A model generated the notes under the pieces. It was given only the letters and a program-made list of their open reading frames with translations, was not told where the DNA came from and ran no database searches. A stretch of 64,000 nucleotides of DNA from Xanthomonas sacchari (lineage in GTDB: Bacteria; Pseudomonadota; Gammaproteobacteria; Xanthomonadales; Xanthomonadaceae). The DNA lies in contig NZ_CP132343.1 in the NCBI RefSeq assembly GCF_040529065.1, positions 1,860,001-1,924,000 on the forward strand, given 5' to 3'. Positions 29,039-37,658 of this stretch are shown piece by piece. Both the position numbers and the translations under genes were made by a program. Within the stretch, counting starts at the first letter, position 1. Each line of letters begins with the position of its first letter.

Positions 29039-30163
29039 TCAGTCGATGGATGTCCAGCCGCGTGTCCTGGCCGATGCGATGACGCGATCGACGATCAGCG
29101 CCGAGCGCAGCCCGTCCTCGAAGGTGGGCAGGCCGTCCGGCCGCTCGCCTGCGATGGCGCGGTAGGTGTCGGCGACGAACGCCTCGAAGCAATCGCCGTA
29201 GCCCTGCGCGTGCCCGGCCGGCAGCGTCGCCAGCCGGCGTTGTTCGGTACTGCCGGCACCCGGCCCGCGCACGAAGATCTCCTCGCGCTGGTCCGGCCGG
29301 CCGATCCAAAGACGCTCTGCGTCCTCCTGGTCGAACGCCACGCTGGCGCTGGCGCCATCGATCTCGAACCAGAGGCGATTGCGGCGCCCTGCCGAGACCT
29401 GGCTGACCGTCAACGAGGCCAGCGTGCCCGCACCGGTTCTGAGCATCGCCATGGCCACGTCTTCGCTCGCGACCGCCTGCATCGCGCCGCCCGCGGCCGG
29501 CGTGGTGAAGCTCTGTCCGGTGTTGGTGCCGCGCTCGGCGATCACCGTCGCGAATGCCGCACTGACCTCGGAGAAGCGCTCGCCGCTCACCCATTCCACC
29601 AGGTCGCACCAGTGCGAGCCGATGTCGGCGAACACGCGCGACGTGCCGCCCAGGGCCGGGTCCACGCGCCAGTTGTTGCTGGCCGGGTCCAGCAGCCAGT
29701 CCTGCAGGTAGCTGCCGTGGATCAGGCGCAGCGGCCCCAGTTCGCCCTGGGCGATGCGGGCGCGTGCCTCGCGGACCACCGGGTGGTAGCGGTAGACGAA
29801 GGGCACCGTGGCGACCAGCCCGGTCGCGCGGGCCAAGGCCGCCAGCGCCCGCGCATCCTCCAGCGTCGTGGCCAGCGGCTTCTCGCAGATCACGTGCTTG
29901 CCGGCGTCCAGCGCCGCCTGCGCCATGGCGCGATGCAGATGGTTGGGTGTGCAGACGTGCACGACCTGCACCTGCGGATCGGCGACCACCTCCTCGATAT
30001 CGCGATAGGCATGCGGGACATCCCACGATTGCACCACCTCGCGTGCGCGCTGCGGGGACGAGGCGGCGACGCCGCGGACCGAGGCGCCGGCTAGCAGTGC
30101 CGCGCGACGGTGCACGGCGCCGATCATGCCGGTGCCGACGATGGCGATTCCAAGCTTGGGCAT
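29039..30163 (-). CDS. Gfo/Idh/MocA family NAD(P)-dependent oxidoreductase
   Basis: 374 residues. The N-terminal Rossmann loop is GIAIVGTGMIGAVH and the family catalytic motif is CEKPLATT near residue 97. The C-terminal domain has FADIGSHWCDLVEWV with the conserved Asp/His pair. Family members oxidise or reduce sugar hydroxyls, including 3-keto-sugars. There is no signal peptide, so it is cytosolic and would act after import by the adjacent MFS protein. Confidence 0.9.
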   Translation of the reverse strand: MPKLGIAIVGTGMIGAVHRRAALLAGASVRGVAASSPQRAREVVQSWDVPHAYRDIEEVVADPQVQVVHVCTPNHLHRAMAQAALDAGKHVICEKPLATTLEDARALAALARATGLVATVPFVYRYHPVVREARARIAQGELGPLRLIHGSYLQDWLLDPASNNWRVDPALGGTSRVFADIGSHWCDLVEWVSGERFSEVSAAFATVIAERGTNTGQSFTTPAAGGAMQAVASEDVAMAMLRTGAGTLASLTVSQVSAGRRNRLWFEIDGASASVAFDQEDAERLWIGRPDQREEIFVRGPGAGSTEQRRLATLPAGHAQGYGDCFEAFVADTYRAIAGERPDGLPTFEDGLRSALIVDRVIASARTRGWTSID

Positions 30164-30174
30164 CGGTGGGATCC

Positions 30175-31392
30175 TCAAGACGCGGAAGGGGCAGCCGCGA
30201 CGGCGGGCCGGTCGCGGAACAGCAGCAGGAAGGCGACCAGCACCACCAGCGCTACGCCGGCCGGGAACAGCCAGATCTGCCGCCAGTCCGGGCCCGCCGC
30301 GGTGGTGTAGTGCTCCACCACGGCGCCGGACAGGAAGGTGCCGATCAGCATGCCCACGCCGTACGTGGCGAGGGTGATGAAGCCCTGCGCGCTGCTGCGC
30401 GCAGCGGGGCCGGCATGCGCATCGGTGTAGATCTGGCCGGTGACGAAGAAGAAGTCGTAGCAGATGCCGTGCAGCACGATGCCGATCACCAGCAGCGAGA
30501 AGCCGCCGCCCGCATCGCCGAAGGCGAACATCGCATAGCGCACCACCCACGCCGCCATGCCCACCGCCAGCATCGTCTTGACCCCCAGCCGCACGAACAG
30601 GAACGGCATGGCCAGCATCAGCAGCACTTCGGACACCTGGCCCAGCGACTGCAGGCCGGCCGCGCCGCGCACGCCGAGATCGTTGAGGTAGGGGTTGGTG
30701 AAGTTGTAGTAGAACGCCAGCGGGATGCAGATGGCGATGGAGGCCAGGAAGAACACCAGATAGGAGCGCGACTTGAGCAGCCGCAGCGAATCCAACCCCA
30801 GGATCTGCCCCAGCCCGGCGTCGCGCTGTCGCGCCAGCGGCGGCGTGTGCGGCAGGGTGAAGGCATACAGGCCAAGGGCCAGCGAGGCCATCGCCGCCAT
30901 CCGGAAGGTCAGCTCGAGCCGATGCGCCTGCTCCCAGCCCAGCCAGCCGATCAGCACGCCGGCCACGATCCAGCCGACGCTGCCGGCGACCCGTACTGGC
31001 GGAAATTGCTTCTCAGGCGACTGCATGTGCCGCATCGCCACGCTGTTGGCCAGTGCCAGCGTCGGCATGAACAGCAGCATGTAGCCCATGACGCAGGCGA
31101 AGAACACGCTGAAGTCGGTCGCCGTGGATGCCAGCCACATCAGCACCGCACCGGCGAGATGCAGCACCCCCAGGATGCGCTGCGCCGCGAAGTAGCGATC
31201 GGCGATCAGGCCGACCAGGAACGGCGCGACGATGGCGCCGATGGACTGGCTGAGGAACGCCGTCGCCACTTGGCTTGCGCTGGCGTGCAGCGGCCCCTGC
31301 ACCAGGTAGGTTCCCAGGGTCACGAACCAGGCTCCCCAGATGAAGAACTGCAGAAACATCATCGCGCCCAAGCGCGACATGGTGTGCGTCAT
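30175..31392 (-). CDS. MFS importer of the nucleoside:H+ symporter type
   Basis: 405 residues with about 12 membrane helices. The start MSRLGAMMFLQFFIWGAWFVTLGTYL and the motif FVTGQIYTDAHAGPAARSSAQGFITLATYGVGM are typical of the NupG/XapB-like MFS group often found beside sugar epimerase and Gfo/Idh/MocA genes. A sugar or oxidised sugar substrate is more likely here than a nucleoside. It is 11 bases downstream of ... the TIM-barrel gene side and 11 bases before the oxidoreductase start, so it belongs to the operon. Confidence 0.85.
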   Translation of the reverse strand: MTHTMSRLGAMMFLQFFIWGAWFVTLGTYLVQGPLHASASQVATAFLSQSIGAIVAPFLVGLIADRYFAAQRILGVLHLAGAVLMWLASTATDFSVFFACVMGYMLLFMPTLALANSVAMRHMQSPEKQFPPVRVAGSVGWIVAGVLIGWLGWEQAHRLELTFRMAAMASLALGLYAFTLPHTPPLARQRDAGLGQILGLDSLRLLKSRSYLVFFLASIAICIPLAFYYNFTNPYLNDLGVRGAAGLQSLGQVSEVLLMLAMPFLFVRLGVKTMLAVGMAAWVVRYAMFAFGDAGGGFSLLVIGIVLHGICYDFFFVTGQIYTDAHAGPAARSSAQGFITLATYGVGMLIGTFLSGAVVEHYTTAAGPDWRQIWLFPAGVALVVLVAFLLLFRDRPAVAAAPSAS

Positions 31393-31419
31393 GGCGTCCC
31401 CTCCCAGGGCGGCAATGGC

Positions 31420-32472
31420 TCAGGTCCCCAACATGCGGCGCAGCGATTCCCGGTCGGCGCCGCTGCCGGCGAAGTCGTCGAAGGCGCGTTCGGTCACGCG
31501 GATGATGTGGTCGCGAATGAACGCGGCGCCCTCCCGCGCCCCGTCTTCCGGATGCTTCAGGCAGCACTCCCACTCCAGCACCGCCCAGCCCGGGAAATCG
31601 TACTGCGCGAACTTCGAGAAGATCGCCTTGAAATCGACCTGGCCATCGCCGAGCGAGCGGAACCGCCCCGGACGATCGATCCAGTCCTGGTAACCGCCGT
31701 AGACGCCACTGCGCGCACTGGCCCGGTACTCCGCGTCCTTGACGTGGAAGATGCCGATGCGCGCGTGGTAGCGATCGATGAAGCCCAGGTAGTCCATCTG
31801 CTGCAGCAGCAGGTGGCTGGGGTCGTACAGGATCTTGGCGCGTGGGTGCTGGTCGACCACGTCGAGGAAGCGCTCGAAGGTGGCGCCGTCGTGCAGGTCC
31901 TCGCCCGGGTGGATCTCGAAGCACAGGTCCACGCCGCAGGCGTCGAAGGCATCCAGGATGGGGCGCCAGCGCCGGCCGAGTTCGGCGAAGGCTTCTTCCA
32001 CCAGCCCGGGCGGGCGTTGCGGCCAGGGATAGAAATAAGGCCAGGCCAGCGCGCCGGAAAACGTGGCATGCGCCGTCAGCCCCAGGCGCTGGCTGACCTT
32101 GGCGGCCAACTGCAGCTGCTCCACGGCCCAGGCCTGGCGGGCGGCGGGGTTGCCGCGCTTGTCCGGCGGTGCGAATCCGTCGAACAGGCCGTCGTAGGCG
32201 GGGTGCACCGCGACCAGTTGTCCCTGCAGGTGGGTGGACAGCTCGGTGATCTGCAGGCCGTGCCCGGCCAGCATGCCGATCAGGTCGTCGCAATACGCCT
32301 GGCTGTGCGCGGCCTGGGCCAGATCGAACAGGTGGGGCGCGCTGGTCGGGACTTGTAGGCCAGAATAGCCCAGGCCCGCGGCCCATTCGGCCAGCGTGTC
32401 CAAGCGATTGAAGGGAGGTGTGTCGGCGATGAACTGTGCCAGGAACAGCGCCGGACCCTTGAGCGTCTTCAA
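31420..32472 (-). CDS. TIM-barrel sugar isomerase/epimerase-like protein
   Basis: 350 residues, without a signal peptide. The barrel motifs are PPFNRLDTLAEWAAGLGYSG, CFEIHPGEDLHDGAT (metal Glu/His), KILYDPSHLLLQQMDYLGFI (Asp/His), RIGIFHVKDAEY and AVLEWECCLK (Glu). It is a cytosolic xylose-isomerase-like enzyme and the first gene of the minus-strand arm. The start is probably TTG 32472, preceded by a GAGG ribosome site on the strand. No ATG fits the frame upstream. The operator lies 16 bases before it. Confidence 0.85.
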   Translation of the reverse strand: MKTLKGPALFLAQFIADTPPFNRLDTLAEWAAGLGYSGLQVPTSAPHLFDLAQAAHSQAYCDDLIGMLAGHGLQITELSTHLQGQLVAVHPAYDGLFDGFAPPDKRGNPAARQAWAVEQLQLAAKVSQRLGLTAHATFSGALAWPYFYPWPQRPPGLVEEAFAELGRRWRPILDAFDACGVDLCFEIHPGEDLHDGATFERFLDVVDQHPRAKILYDPSHLLLQQMDYLGFIDRYHARIGIFHVKDAEYRASARSGVYGGYQDWIDRPGRFRSLGDGQVDFKAIFSKFAQYDFPGWAVLEWECCLKHPEDGAREGAAFIRDHIIRVTERAFDDFAGSGADRESLRRMLGT

Positions 32473-32487
32473 CGTGATTCGCCCTCA

Positions 32488-32501
32488 TGCAATCGATTGA
32501 A
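32488..32501. promoter_or_regulatory. LacI-type operator between the divergent arms
   Basis: TGCAATCGATTGAA keeps the palindromic core CAATCGATTG of the site at 23789-23802. It lies between the start of the minus-strand operon (32472) and the lacI-type gene (32572), so one bound repressor could control both the operon and its own gene. Confidence 0.7.
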
Positions 32502-32571
32502 TCATCCTAGCATGGGCCCCCCGCAAGACCCGTTGTGCACTGCACAGCAGAAAGAAGAAGAGCTCAGATTC

Positions 32572-33579
32572 ATGGCCACAACCATCTACGACATCGCAAA
32601 GCACGTCGGCGTCACTGCGGGCACGGTGTCGCGGGCGCTGTCCCGGCCGGAAAAGGTCCTGCCCGCCACGCGCGCGCGCATCGAGCAGGCCGCCGCCGCG
32701 CTGGGCTATGTGCCCAACACGGTGGCCAGGACGCTCAAGACCCAGCGCAGCGGCAAGCTCCTGGTCACCGTCCCGGACATCGCCAATCCTTTCTTTGCGC
32801 AGATCCTGCAGGGCGCGGAGGACGCCGCGCAGGCGGTCGGCTACGCCGTGCTGCTGGGCGATACCCAGCACCAGCCCGACCGCGAGGAGCGCTACGCGCA
32901 GATGCTCCGGCGCAACGAGGCCGACGGCCTGATCGTGCTCGGCCACCGCCTGCCGCCGACGGCGCGTGCCATCGTCAAGCAGCAGGGCGCCGCTGCGCCG
33001 GTGGTCAACGGCTGCGAGTTCGACCCGGCGCTGGGCATTCCCAGCGTGCACATCGACAACGCGGCCGCCGCGCGCGCCGTGATGGACCACCTGTATGGGC
33101 TGGGGCACGCGCGGATCGCCGTGGTCGGCGGCCCGCCCGACAATCCCCTGCATCAGCAGCGACTGGAAGGGGTCCGGGCCTGCGCCAAGGCGCACCGCCG
33201 CCTGCGCAGCCTGACCGTCGTGCCGGGCGATTTCTCCGTCGAATCCGGCCATGCGGCGGCGCTGGCGCTGCTGGGCCGTACGCCTGCGCCGACCGCGATC
33301 TTCTGCTTCAGCGACCAGATGGCGCTGGGGGCCCTGGCGGCCTGCCGGGACCTGGGCATCCGCGTGCCGGACGACCTGTCCATCGTCGGCTTCGACGACT
33401 TGGCGTCGTCCAGTTACCTCACTCCCCCGTTGACGACGATCAGGCAGCCCATGCGCGAGATCGGCGTGCGCGCGGTCAACCTGCTGCTCGCCATCATCGA
33501 GCGGGGGGACGTGCCGCTGCAGCAGACGCTGGATTTCAGCTTGATGGTGCGCGGGTCGACAGGCGCGCCGAGGAGGTAG
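32572..33579 (+). CDS. LacI family transcriptional repressor
   Basis: 335 residues. The DNA-binding helix-turn-helix and hinge are TIYDIAKHVGVTAGTVSRAL and ALGYVPNTVARTLKTQRSG; the periplasmic-binding-like core follows (VTVPDIANPFFAQILQGAED, SVHIDNAAAARAVMDHL, DDLSIVGFDDLASSSYLTPPLTTI). I chose ATG 32572 (MATTIYDIAKH) because the upstream in-frame ATG at 32497 falls inside the operator. It probably represses both sugar-oxidation arms through the two CAATCGATTG sites, with a pathway sugar as inducer. Confidence 0.92.
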   Translation: MATTIYDIAKHVGVTAGTVSRALSRPEKVLPATRARIEQAAAALGYVPNTVARTLKTQRSGKLLVTVPDIANPFFAQILQGAEDAAQAVGYAVLLGDTQHQPDREERYAQMLRRNEADGLIVLGHRLPPTARAIVKQQGAAAPVVNGCEFDPALGIPSVHIDNAAAARAVMDHLYGLGHARIAVVGGPPDNPLHQQRLEGVRACAKAHRRLRSLTVVPGDFSVESGHAAALALLGRTPAPTAIFCFSDQMALGALAACRDLGIRVPDDLSIVGFDDLASSSYLTPPLTTIRQPMREIGVRAVNLLLAIIERGDVPLQQTLDFSLMVRGSTGAPRR

Positions 33580-33676
33580 GTCGCCCGGGGCCACGCCACC
33601 TTCCGGTACGCCATCGACAAGCGTCTGGATTAGACTTCACGCGAACGTCACGCCAACAGGAACAGGGGAACAGGGA

Positions 33677-35659
33677 ATGAAGAGGGGACTGCGCGCAGTC
33701 GCGTTGTTGTGTCTGCTGGGAGCGGGGAATGCATGGGCGCAGGTGGATCTGGCGCCTTATCTGGTCAAGGAGCAGGTCGAGACACTGAAGCTGTCGCCCA
33801 CCGGCGAGTATTACGCGGCGACAGTGCCGCTGGAGGATCGGACCGCGCTGGCGATCATGCGCCGCTCCGACAATAAGATCGTCGGCAGCTTCTCGATGGA
33901 GAAGAACACGCACGTCTTCGATTTCGTGTGGGTCAACGACACACGCGTGCTGTTCAACATGGTCCAGAAGATCGGGCAGCGGGATCAGCCGTGGGGGACC
34001 GGAGAACTGTTCGCGATCAACGCCGACGGCGGCGCGGCGGAACTGTTGGTGGGCCAGCGCGTAACCGGTAACGGGCCGGGCACGCTGATCCAGACCAAGA
34101 AGGTGGAGAAGGTCATCGCCCACTGGGTGGGGCCGCTACCCGGCGACGATCGCAACTACATCATCCAGGCGGAGCCGTTCAGTACCAGTCAGGACCCTTA
34201 CAGCCGCACCGAAGTGATGGACGTCTACAGCGGCCGCCGGCGTTTGTTGACCGGTTCGCCCAAGGTGCGAGGTGCCCATTTCTACAGCGATGAGCAAGGC
34301 AAGGTGCGCTTCGCCTTGGGCGCGGATGCCGACAATGCCGCGAAGTTGTTCTATCGGGATGCGCAGGGCAGCGACTGGAAGCTGATCAATGACGAAAACG
34401 TCAGTCATCATGTGGAAACGCCAATCGGTTTCTCCGAAGACGGGCATGTCGCGTACCTGCAGGTACAGCAGGCGAAGGGAAGTGACGTCATCGAGTCGTG
34501 GAATACCGACAGCGGCGAGCGCAAGGTAGTCGCGCGCGATTTGCTGGCCGATCCCCACCAGATCATGTATCGCCATGGCACCCGCGTCCCCGTCGGGATC
34601 GAGGTACTTGGCGACACGCCACGCAGCGTGTTCTTCGATGCGAATTCTCCCGAAGCCAAGACCCAGCGTTCGCTCGAAGCAGCCTTTCCGGGACAGGCGG
34701 TCTACGTCACTTCCAGCACTCGCGACGGCCGGCTCAACCTGGTCAACGTGCAGTCCGGTCGCAATCCGGGCGAGTTCTATTTGTTCGATACCGTCGCCAA
34801 GAAGGCCGACTTCGTGTTCGCGCGCCGTGCCGCACTGCAGGTGCCGAAGCTGGCGGAGGTGCGGCCGATTGCGTTGCAGGCGCGAGATGGCCTGCCGCTG
34901 CATGGGTTCGTGACGCTGCCGGCGGCGGCCAAGTCCGGCAAGGTGCCGATGGTGGTGATGCCGCATGGCGGCCCGGTCTTGGTCTTCGACAACGGTATGT
35001 TCGATGAGGATGCGCAGATCCTGGCCAGCGCCGGTTACGCGGTGCTGCAGGTCAATTATCGCGGCTCCAGCAACTACGGGCGTGCGTTCCAGTTGGCGGG
35101 CGCCGGCCAGTGGGGCGGCAAGATGCAGGACGATCTCACCGACGCCACGCGCTGGGCGATCGATCAAGGCATCGCCGACCCGCAGCGCATCTGCATGTAC
35201 GGTGCCAGCTATGGCGCCTATGCGTCGTTGATGGGTGTGGCCAAGGAGCCGACGCTGTATCGCTGCGCTGCAGGCTATGTCGGTGTCTACGACCTGCCGA
35301 TGATGTACGCAAGAGGCGATGTCCAGCAACGCGATGGGGGTCAGACCTATCTGCGCGAGTGGCTGGGGTCGACCAGCGAACTGGCTGCGGTGTCGCCGGT
35401 CAATCTGGCCGACAAGATCAAGGTACCCGTGTTCCTGGCCGCTGGCGGCGAGGACGAGCGCGCGCCCATCCAGCACTCCAAGAAGATGGAAGCCGCCCTG
35501 AAGAAGGCGGGCGTGCCGGTGGAGACGCTGTACGTCCCGACCGAGGGCCATGGCTTCTACACCGAAGCGCATCGTCGCGAGTTCTACACCCGGCTGCTGG
35601 CGTTCCTGAGCAGGTCGCTGGGCGGTGCGCAGGCGGCGCCGGCGGCAGCGAAGCAGTAA
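33677..35659 (+). CDS. secreted S9 family serine peptidase (prolyl oligopeptidase-like)
   Basis: 660 residues. A signal peptide (AVALLCLLGAGNAWAQ) leads to a beta-propeller and a C-terminal hydrolase domain. The likely triad is S511 (YGASYGAYAS), D593 (GGEDERAP) and H625 (TEGHGFYTEAHR). It converges on a lasso-type peptide/cyclase unit. Lasso peptide isopeptidases (AtxE2 type) belong to this S9 group and often flank such clusters, so it is a candidate, but general dipeptide-processing is equally possible. A decayed copy of its 3' end lies at 37950-38155. Confidence 0.88.
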   Translation: MKRGLRAVALLCLLGAGNAWAQVDLAPYLVKEQVETLKLSPTGEYYAATVPLEDRTALAIMRRSDNKIVGSFSMEKNTHVFDFVWVNDTRVLFNMVQKIGQRDQPWGTGELFAINADGGAAELLVGQRVTGNGPGTLIQTKKVEKVIAHWVGPLPGDDRNYIIQAEPFSTSQDPYSRTEVMDVYSGRRRLLTGSPKVRGAHFYSDEQGKVRFALGADADNAAKLFYRDAQGSDWKLINDENVSHHVETPIGFSEDGHVAYLQVQQAKGSDVIESWNTDSGERKVVARDLLADPHQIMYRHGTRVPVGIEVLGDTPRSVFFDANSPEAKTQRSLEAAFPGQAVYVTSSTRDGRLNLVNVQSGRNPGEFYLFDTVAKKADFVFARRAALQVPKLAEVRPIALQARDGLPLHGFVTLPAAAKSGKVPMVVMPHGGPVLVFDNGMFDEDAQILASAGYAVLQVNYRGSSNYGRAFQLAGAGQWGGKMQDDLTDATRWAIDQGIADPQRICMYGASYGAYASLMGVAKEPTLYRCAAGYVGVYDLPMMYARGDVQQRDGGQTYLREWLGSTSELAAVSPVNLADKIKVPVFLAAGGEDERAPIQHSKKMEAALKKAGVPVETLYVPTEGHGFYTEAHRREFYTRLLAFLSRSLGGAQAAPAAAKQ

Positions 35660-35711
35660 GTGGCCGGCGCCTGATCAGGCGCGCCGAGGTTCCATGCGCC
35701 GCAGCTGTGCG

Positions 35712-35750
35712 GCATCAGTGCGGTCCGGTGCTTTCGGATCGCACTGATGC
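35712..35750 (+). terminator. long hairpin after the S9 peptidase
   Basis: GCATCAGTGCGGTCCG and CGGATCGCACTGATGC form a 16-bp stem with one G-T pair and a 7-base loop. There is no T run. It sits 52 bases after the peptidase stop. Confidence 0.55.
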
Positions 35751-35979
35751 GGGGTGAATTCCCTCGCTCAGTGTGAGCAAGGGGCGCTTGGAGGTCTTGT
35801 CGCCGTCATCGTCGTGGATGGCGCGAGGCTGAGTCTGCCCCTGCTCAGCGTGTACCGCGGGGTTATCTGCGAGGTGAAAACTGGCGCTGCATCAAGTGCC
35901 GACCACCACTTCGACACCGTCGTGCAGCCACTTCCGGGTCTGCCGGGACGGCGGCTTCGAGACCTGTTGAATGCGACTG
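35751..35979. other. gap downstream of the cyclase, no recognisable gene
   Basis: This is where a lasso B gene would be expected (3' of the C gene on the minus strand). All three minus-strand frames contain stops or no conserved Cys-His-Asp protease motif, and no PqqD-like leader-binding domain can be seen. A fragment in one minus-strand frame (FHLADNPAVHAEQGQ) is not attributable to any family I know. Confidence 0.5.
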
Positions 35980-37545
35980 TCAGGCAAACTGCCGAACGAA
36001 GCGCTCCAGCCAAAGGAACGAGATCAACGGTGCCGTCAGCGGACGCGCGCGCGTCGCCACCAACTCGTCCAGCAATTGCAATGCGGCGTCTCGGTCGACC
36101 AGGCCCAAGTCGGCGAGGGCGCATTCGCGCAGCTGCATGGCGATCGTCTTGGCGTGACGTGCGATCAACTCGGGGAGAACATGCGCGAATGTTTCCTTGC
36201 AATAATTCCGCGGAAATATGTCGTCTACGTTGGCCCGTAAATAGCGCCACATCGTTTCTCGATCTTTACGGCACTCGAGGGGGAGGCCCCGACAGAAAGC
36301 CACCAGATGTGGATCGCTTAAGGGATTGACCGGCCAGAGGCCTCGCCGAAGCAGATGGGGAGCCTGGCACGCGTTCGACGCCAATACGGATGCAGACAAC
36401 AGACCGGTGGGGGCATCAAATCCACTGATTGAACGCGATGCAGTGAGCGCTCGGGGCGTCAACAACAGGTTCGCGCGGCGCTTGGCTTCTGCAGCCACCC
36501 CGCTGCCGGGGCCTGCGGTGGGATGTTCCTCGTTCCGGTACATTGGGAACAGCTGGTCTCCGCCAATACCGGTGAAAAGCCATTCGCTTTCCTGTGCTTG
36601 AGCGCAGTCCCACAAATGTTCAAATGCTTCGAGATAGAACTCGACAAGGGGATAGTCCGGTCGAGCCGCACTCGGTTGCAGATCGAGCGTTGGTGGAAAT
36701 GAAACGATGGGGACGCTCGTGTCGCGAAGGCCGAGCTTTTCAACAAGCATGCGGCGGCGTTGTGCCTGGTTTTGACTGTCTGCCTCGTCGAGCAAGATTC
36801 CAAAGCTCAGGATGTTTTCATGCGATCGCGTCAGAGCGCATGCAACGGTCGCCGAATCCATGCCCCCACTCAATTCCGTGGCCACCCCCCGCGAAGTCGG
36901 TCGAATCGAAATGGCACGATGCAACAGCTGCTCGAATCGCTCTACGCCGTAGTCGATCAGTGCTTCTTCGGAAGGCGATCCGATTTCAGCAGGCGAAGGA
37001 TAGACGTAACGTGTCTTGCCCGGCTCGGCGTAAAGCGTGGCGCGTTCTGTCAGCATTACGACACCCGAACACAACTGTCTGGCGGAGTAGTCCGCGTTAA
37101 GTGCGAGACGCCGACTGGCCATCTCCAGGTCGATGGTGGTGGGTCGGGAAAAAAAGTCGGCCAGATCGTAGGAGAGTTCTACTGCGTCATCGGTGACCCG
37201 GCAATAGACCGGCACCGATGCGAGAAGGCCTGCGCGCAATTTCAGTCGGGATCCGGCCTGGGCCACTTCGATCATGAGATAATCAAGCGGCCATAGCAGA
37301 GCCTCTTTGTATAGCCGGTTGAATTGATCGGCATCGACCAGCACGCCCGCATCGTCTTTTTTCCATTCGACATCGGTGCAGCGCTCGCGTACCGCCGCGA
37401 ACCACTGTCCCTGCGTGCGAACCACGACGGTTTCCAGCGCAGGGTGGCGGTAGGGCGCGATCTGGCTGTTCCCGAGGCACAGGATATTGTCCTGCCACAC
37501 CGGGGAATGTTCGAGGTCGGAAAAAGCGACGTTGGCTTTGATCAT
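35980..37545 (-). CDS. lasso peptide-type asparagine synthetase-like cyclase (C protein)
   Basis: 521 residues from ATG 37545. The synthetase domain has the ATP pyrophosphatase loop ELSGGMDSATVA (residues 224-235) and the later GIGGDQLF (326-333). The N-terminal half resembles a glutamine amidotransferase domain but does not start with Cys, so it cannot use glutamine. Both traits fit lasso macrolactam synthetases, which adenylate an Asp/Glu side chain for attack by the core N-terminus. The only upstream gene is the 54-residue precursor. No B gene follows. Base composition is visibly poorer in GC than neighbouring genes. An upstream in-frame ATG at 37662 would overlap the precursor and cross the hairpin. 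Confidence 0.82.
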   Translation of the reverse strand: MIKANVAFSDLEHSPVWQDNILCLGNSQIAPYRHPALETVVVRTQGQWFAAVRERCTDVEWKKDDAGVLVDADQFNRLYKEALLWPLDYLMIEVAQAGSRLKLRAGLLASVPVYCRVTDDAVELSYDLADFFSRPTTIDLEMASRRLALNADYSARQLCSGVVMLTERATLYAEPGKTRYVYPSPAEIGSPSEEALIDYGVERFEQLLHRAISIRPTSRGVATELSGGMDSATVACALTRSHENILSFGILLDEADSQNQAQRRRMLVEKLGLRDTSVPIVSFPPTLDLQPSAARPDYPLVEFYLEAFEHLWDCAQAQESEWLFTGIGGDQLFPMYRNEEHPTAGPGSGVAAEAKRRANLLLTPRALTASRSISGFDAPTGLLSASVLASNACQAPHLLRRGLWPVNPLSDPHLVAFCRGLPLECRKDRETMWRYLRANVDDIFPRNYCKETFAHVLPELIARHAKTIAMQLRECALADLGLVDRDAALQLLDELVATRARPLTAPLISFLWLERFVRQFA

Positions 37546-37598
37546 GGCGACTCGGCTGCCTGCGATCGGCGTCGTGTGGTTATCGCGCTTTCGAACAG

Positions 37599-37626
37599 AA
37601 GAACGCCGCCTGATGGCGGCGTTCTT
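37599..37626 (-). terminator. hairpin between lasso precursor and cyclase
   Basis: AAGAACGCCGCC-ATCA-GGCGGCGTTCTT on the minus strand, a perfect 12-bp stem with a 4-base loop. It lies 33 bases after the precursor stop and 54 before the cyclase start. The lack of a clean T run suggests partial termination or 3'-end stabilisation, giving more precursor than enzyme. Confidence 0.75.
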
Positions 37627-37658
37627 TATCGCGATATCTTGATGGAATTGCCGTCGTT

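Noticed and set aside
32497-32571. Upstream ATG for the LacI-type regulator
   Set aside because: It falls inside the operator palindrome, and LacI proteins start close to the helix-turn-helix, as ATG 32572 does.
35751-35979. Lasso B gene downstream of the cyclase
   Set aside because: No frame holds a PqqD-like domain or a Cys-His-Asp protease pattern; only an unassignable fragment remains.
35768-36250. Minus-strand open frame of 160 residues overlapping the cyclase 3' end
   Set aside because: Most of it lies out of frame within the cyclase gene and the protein is low-complexity Arg/Ser/Thr-rich.
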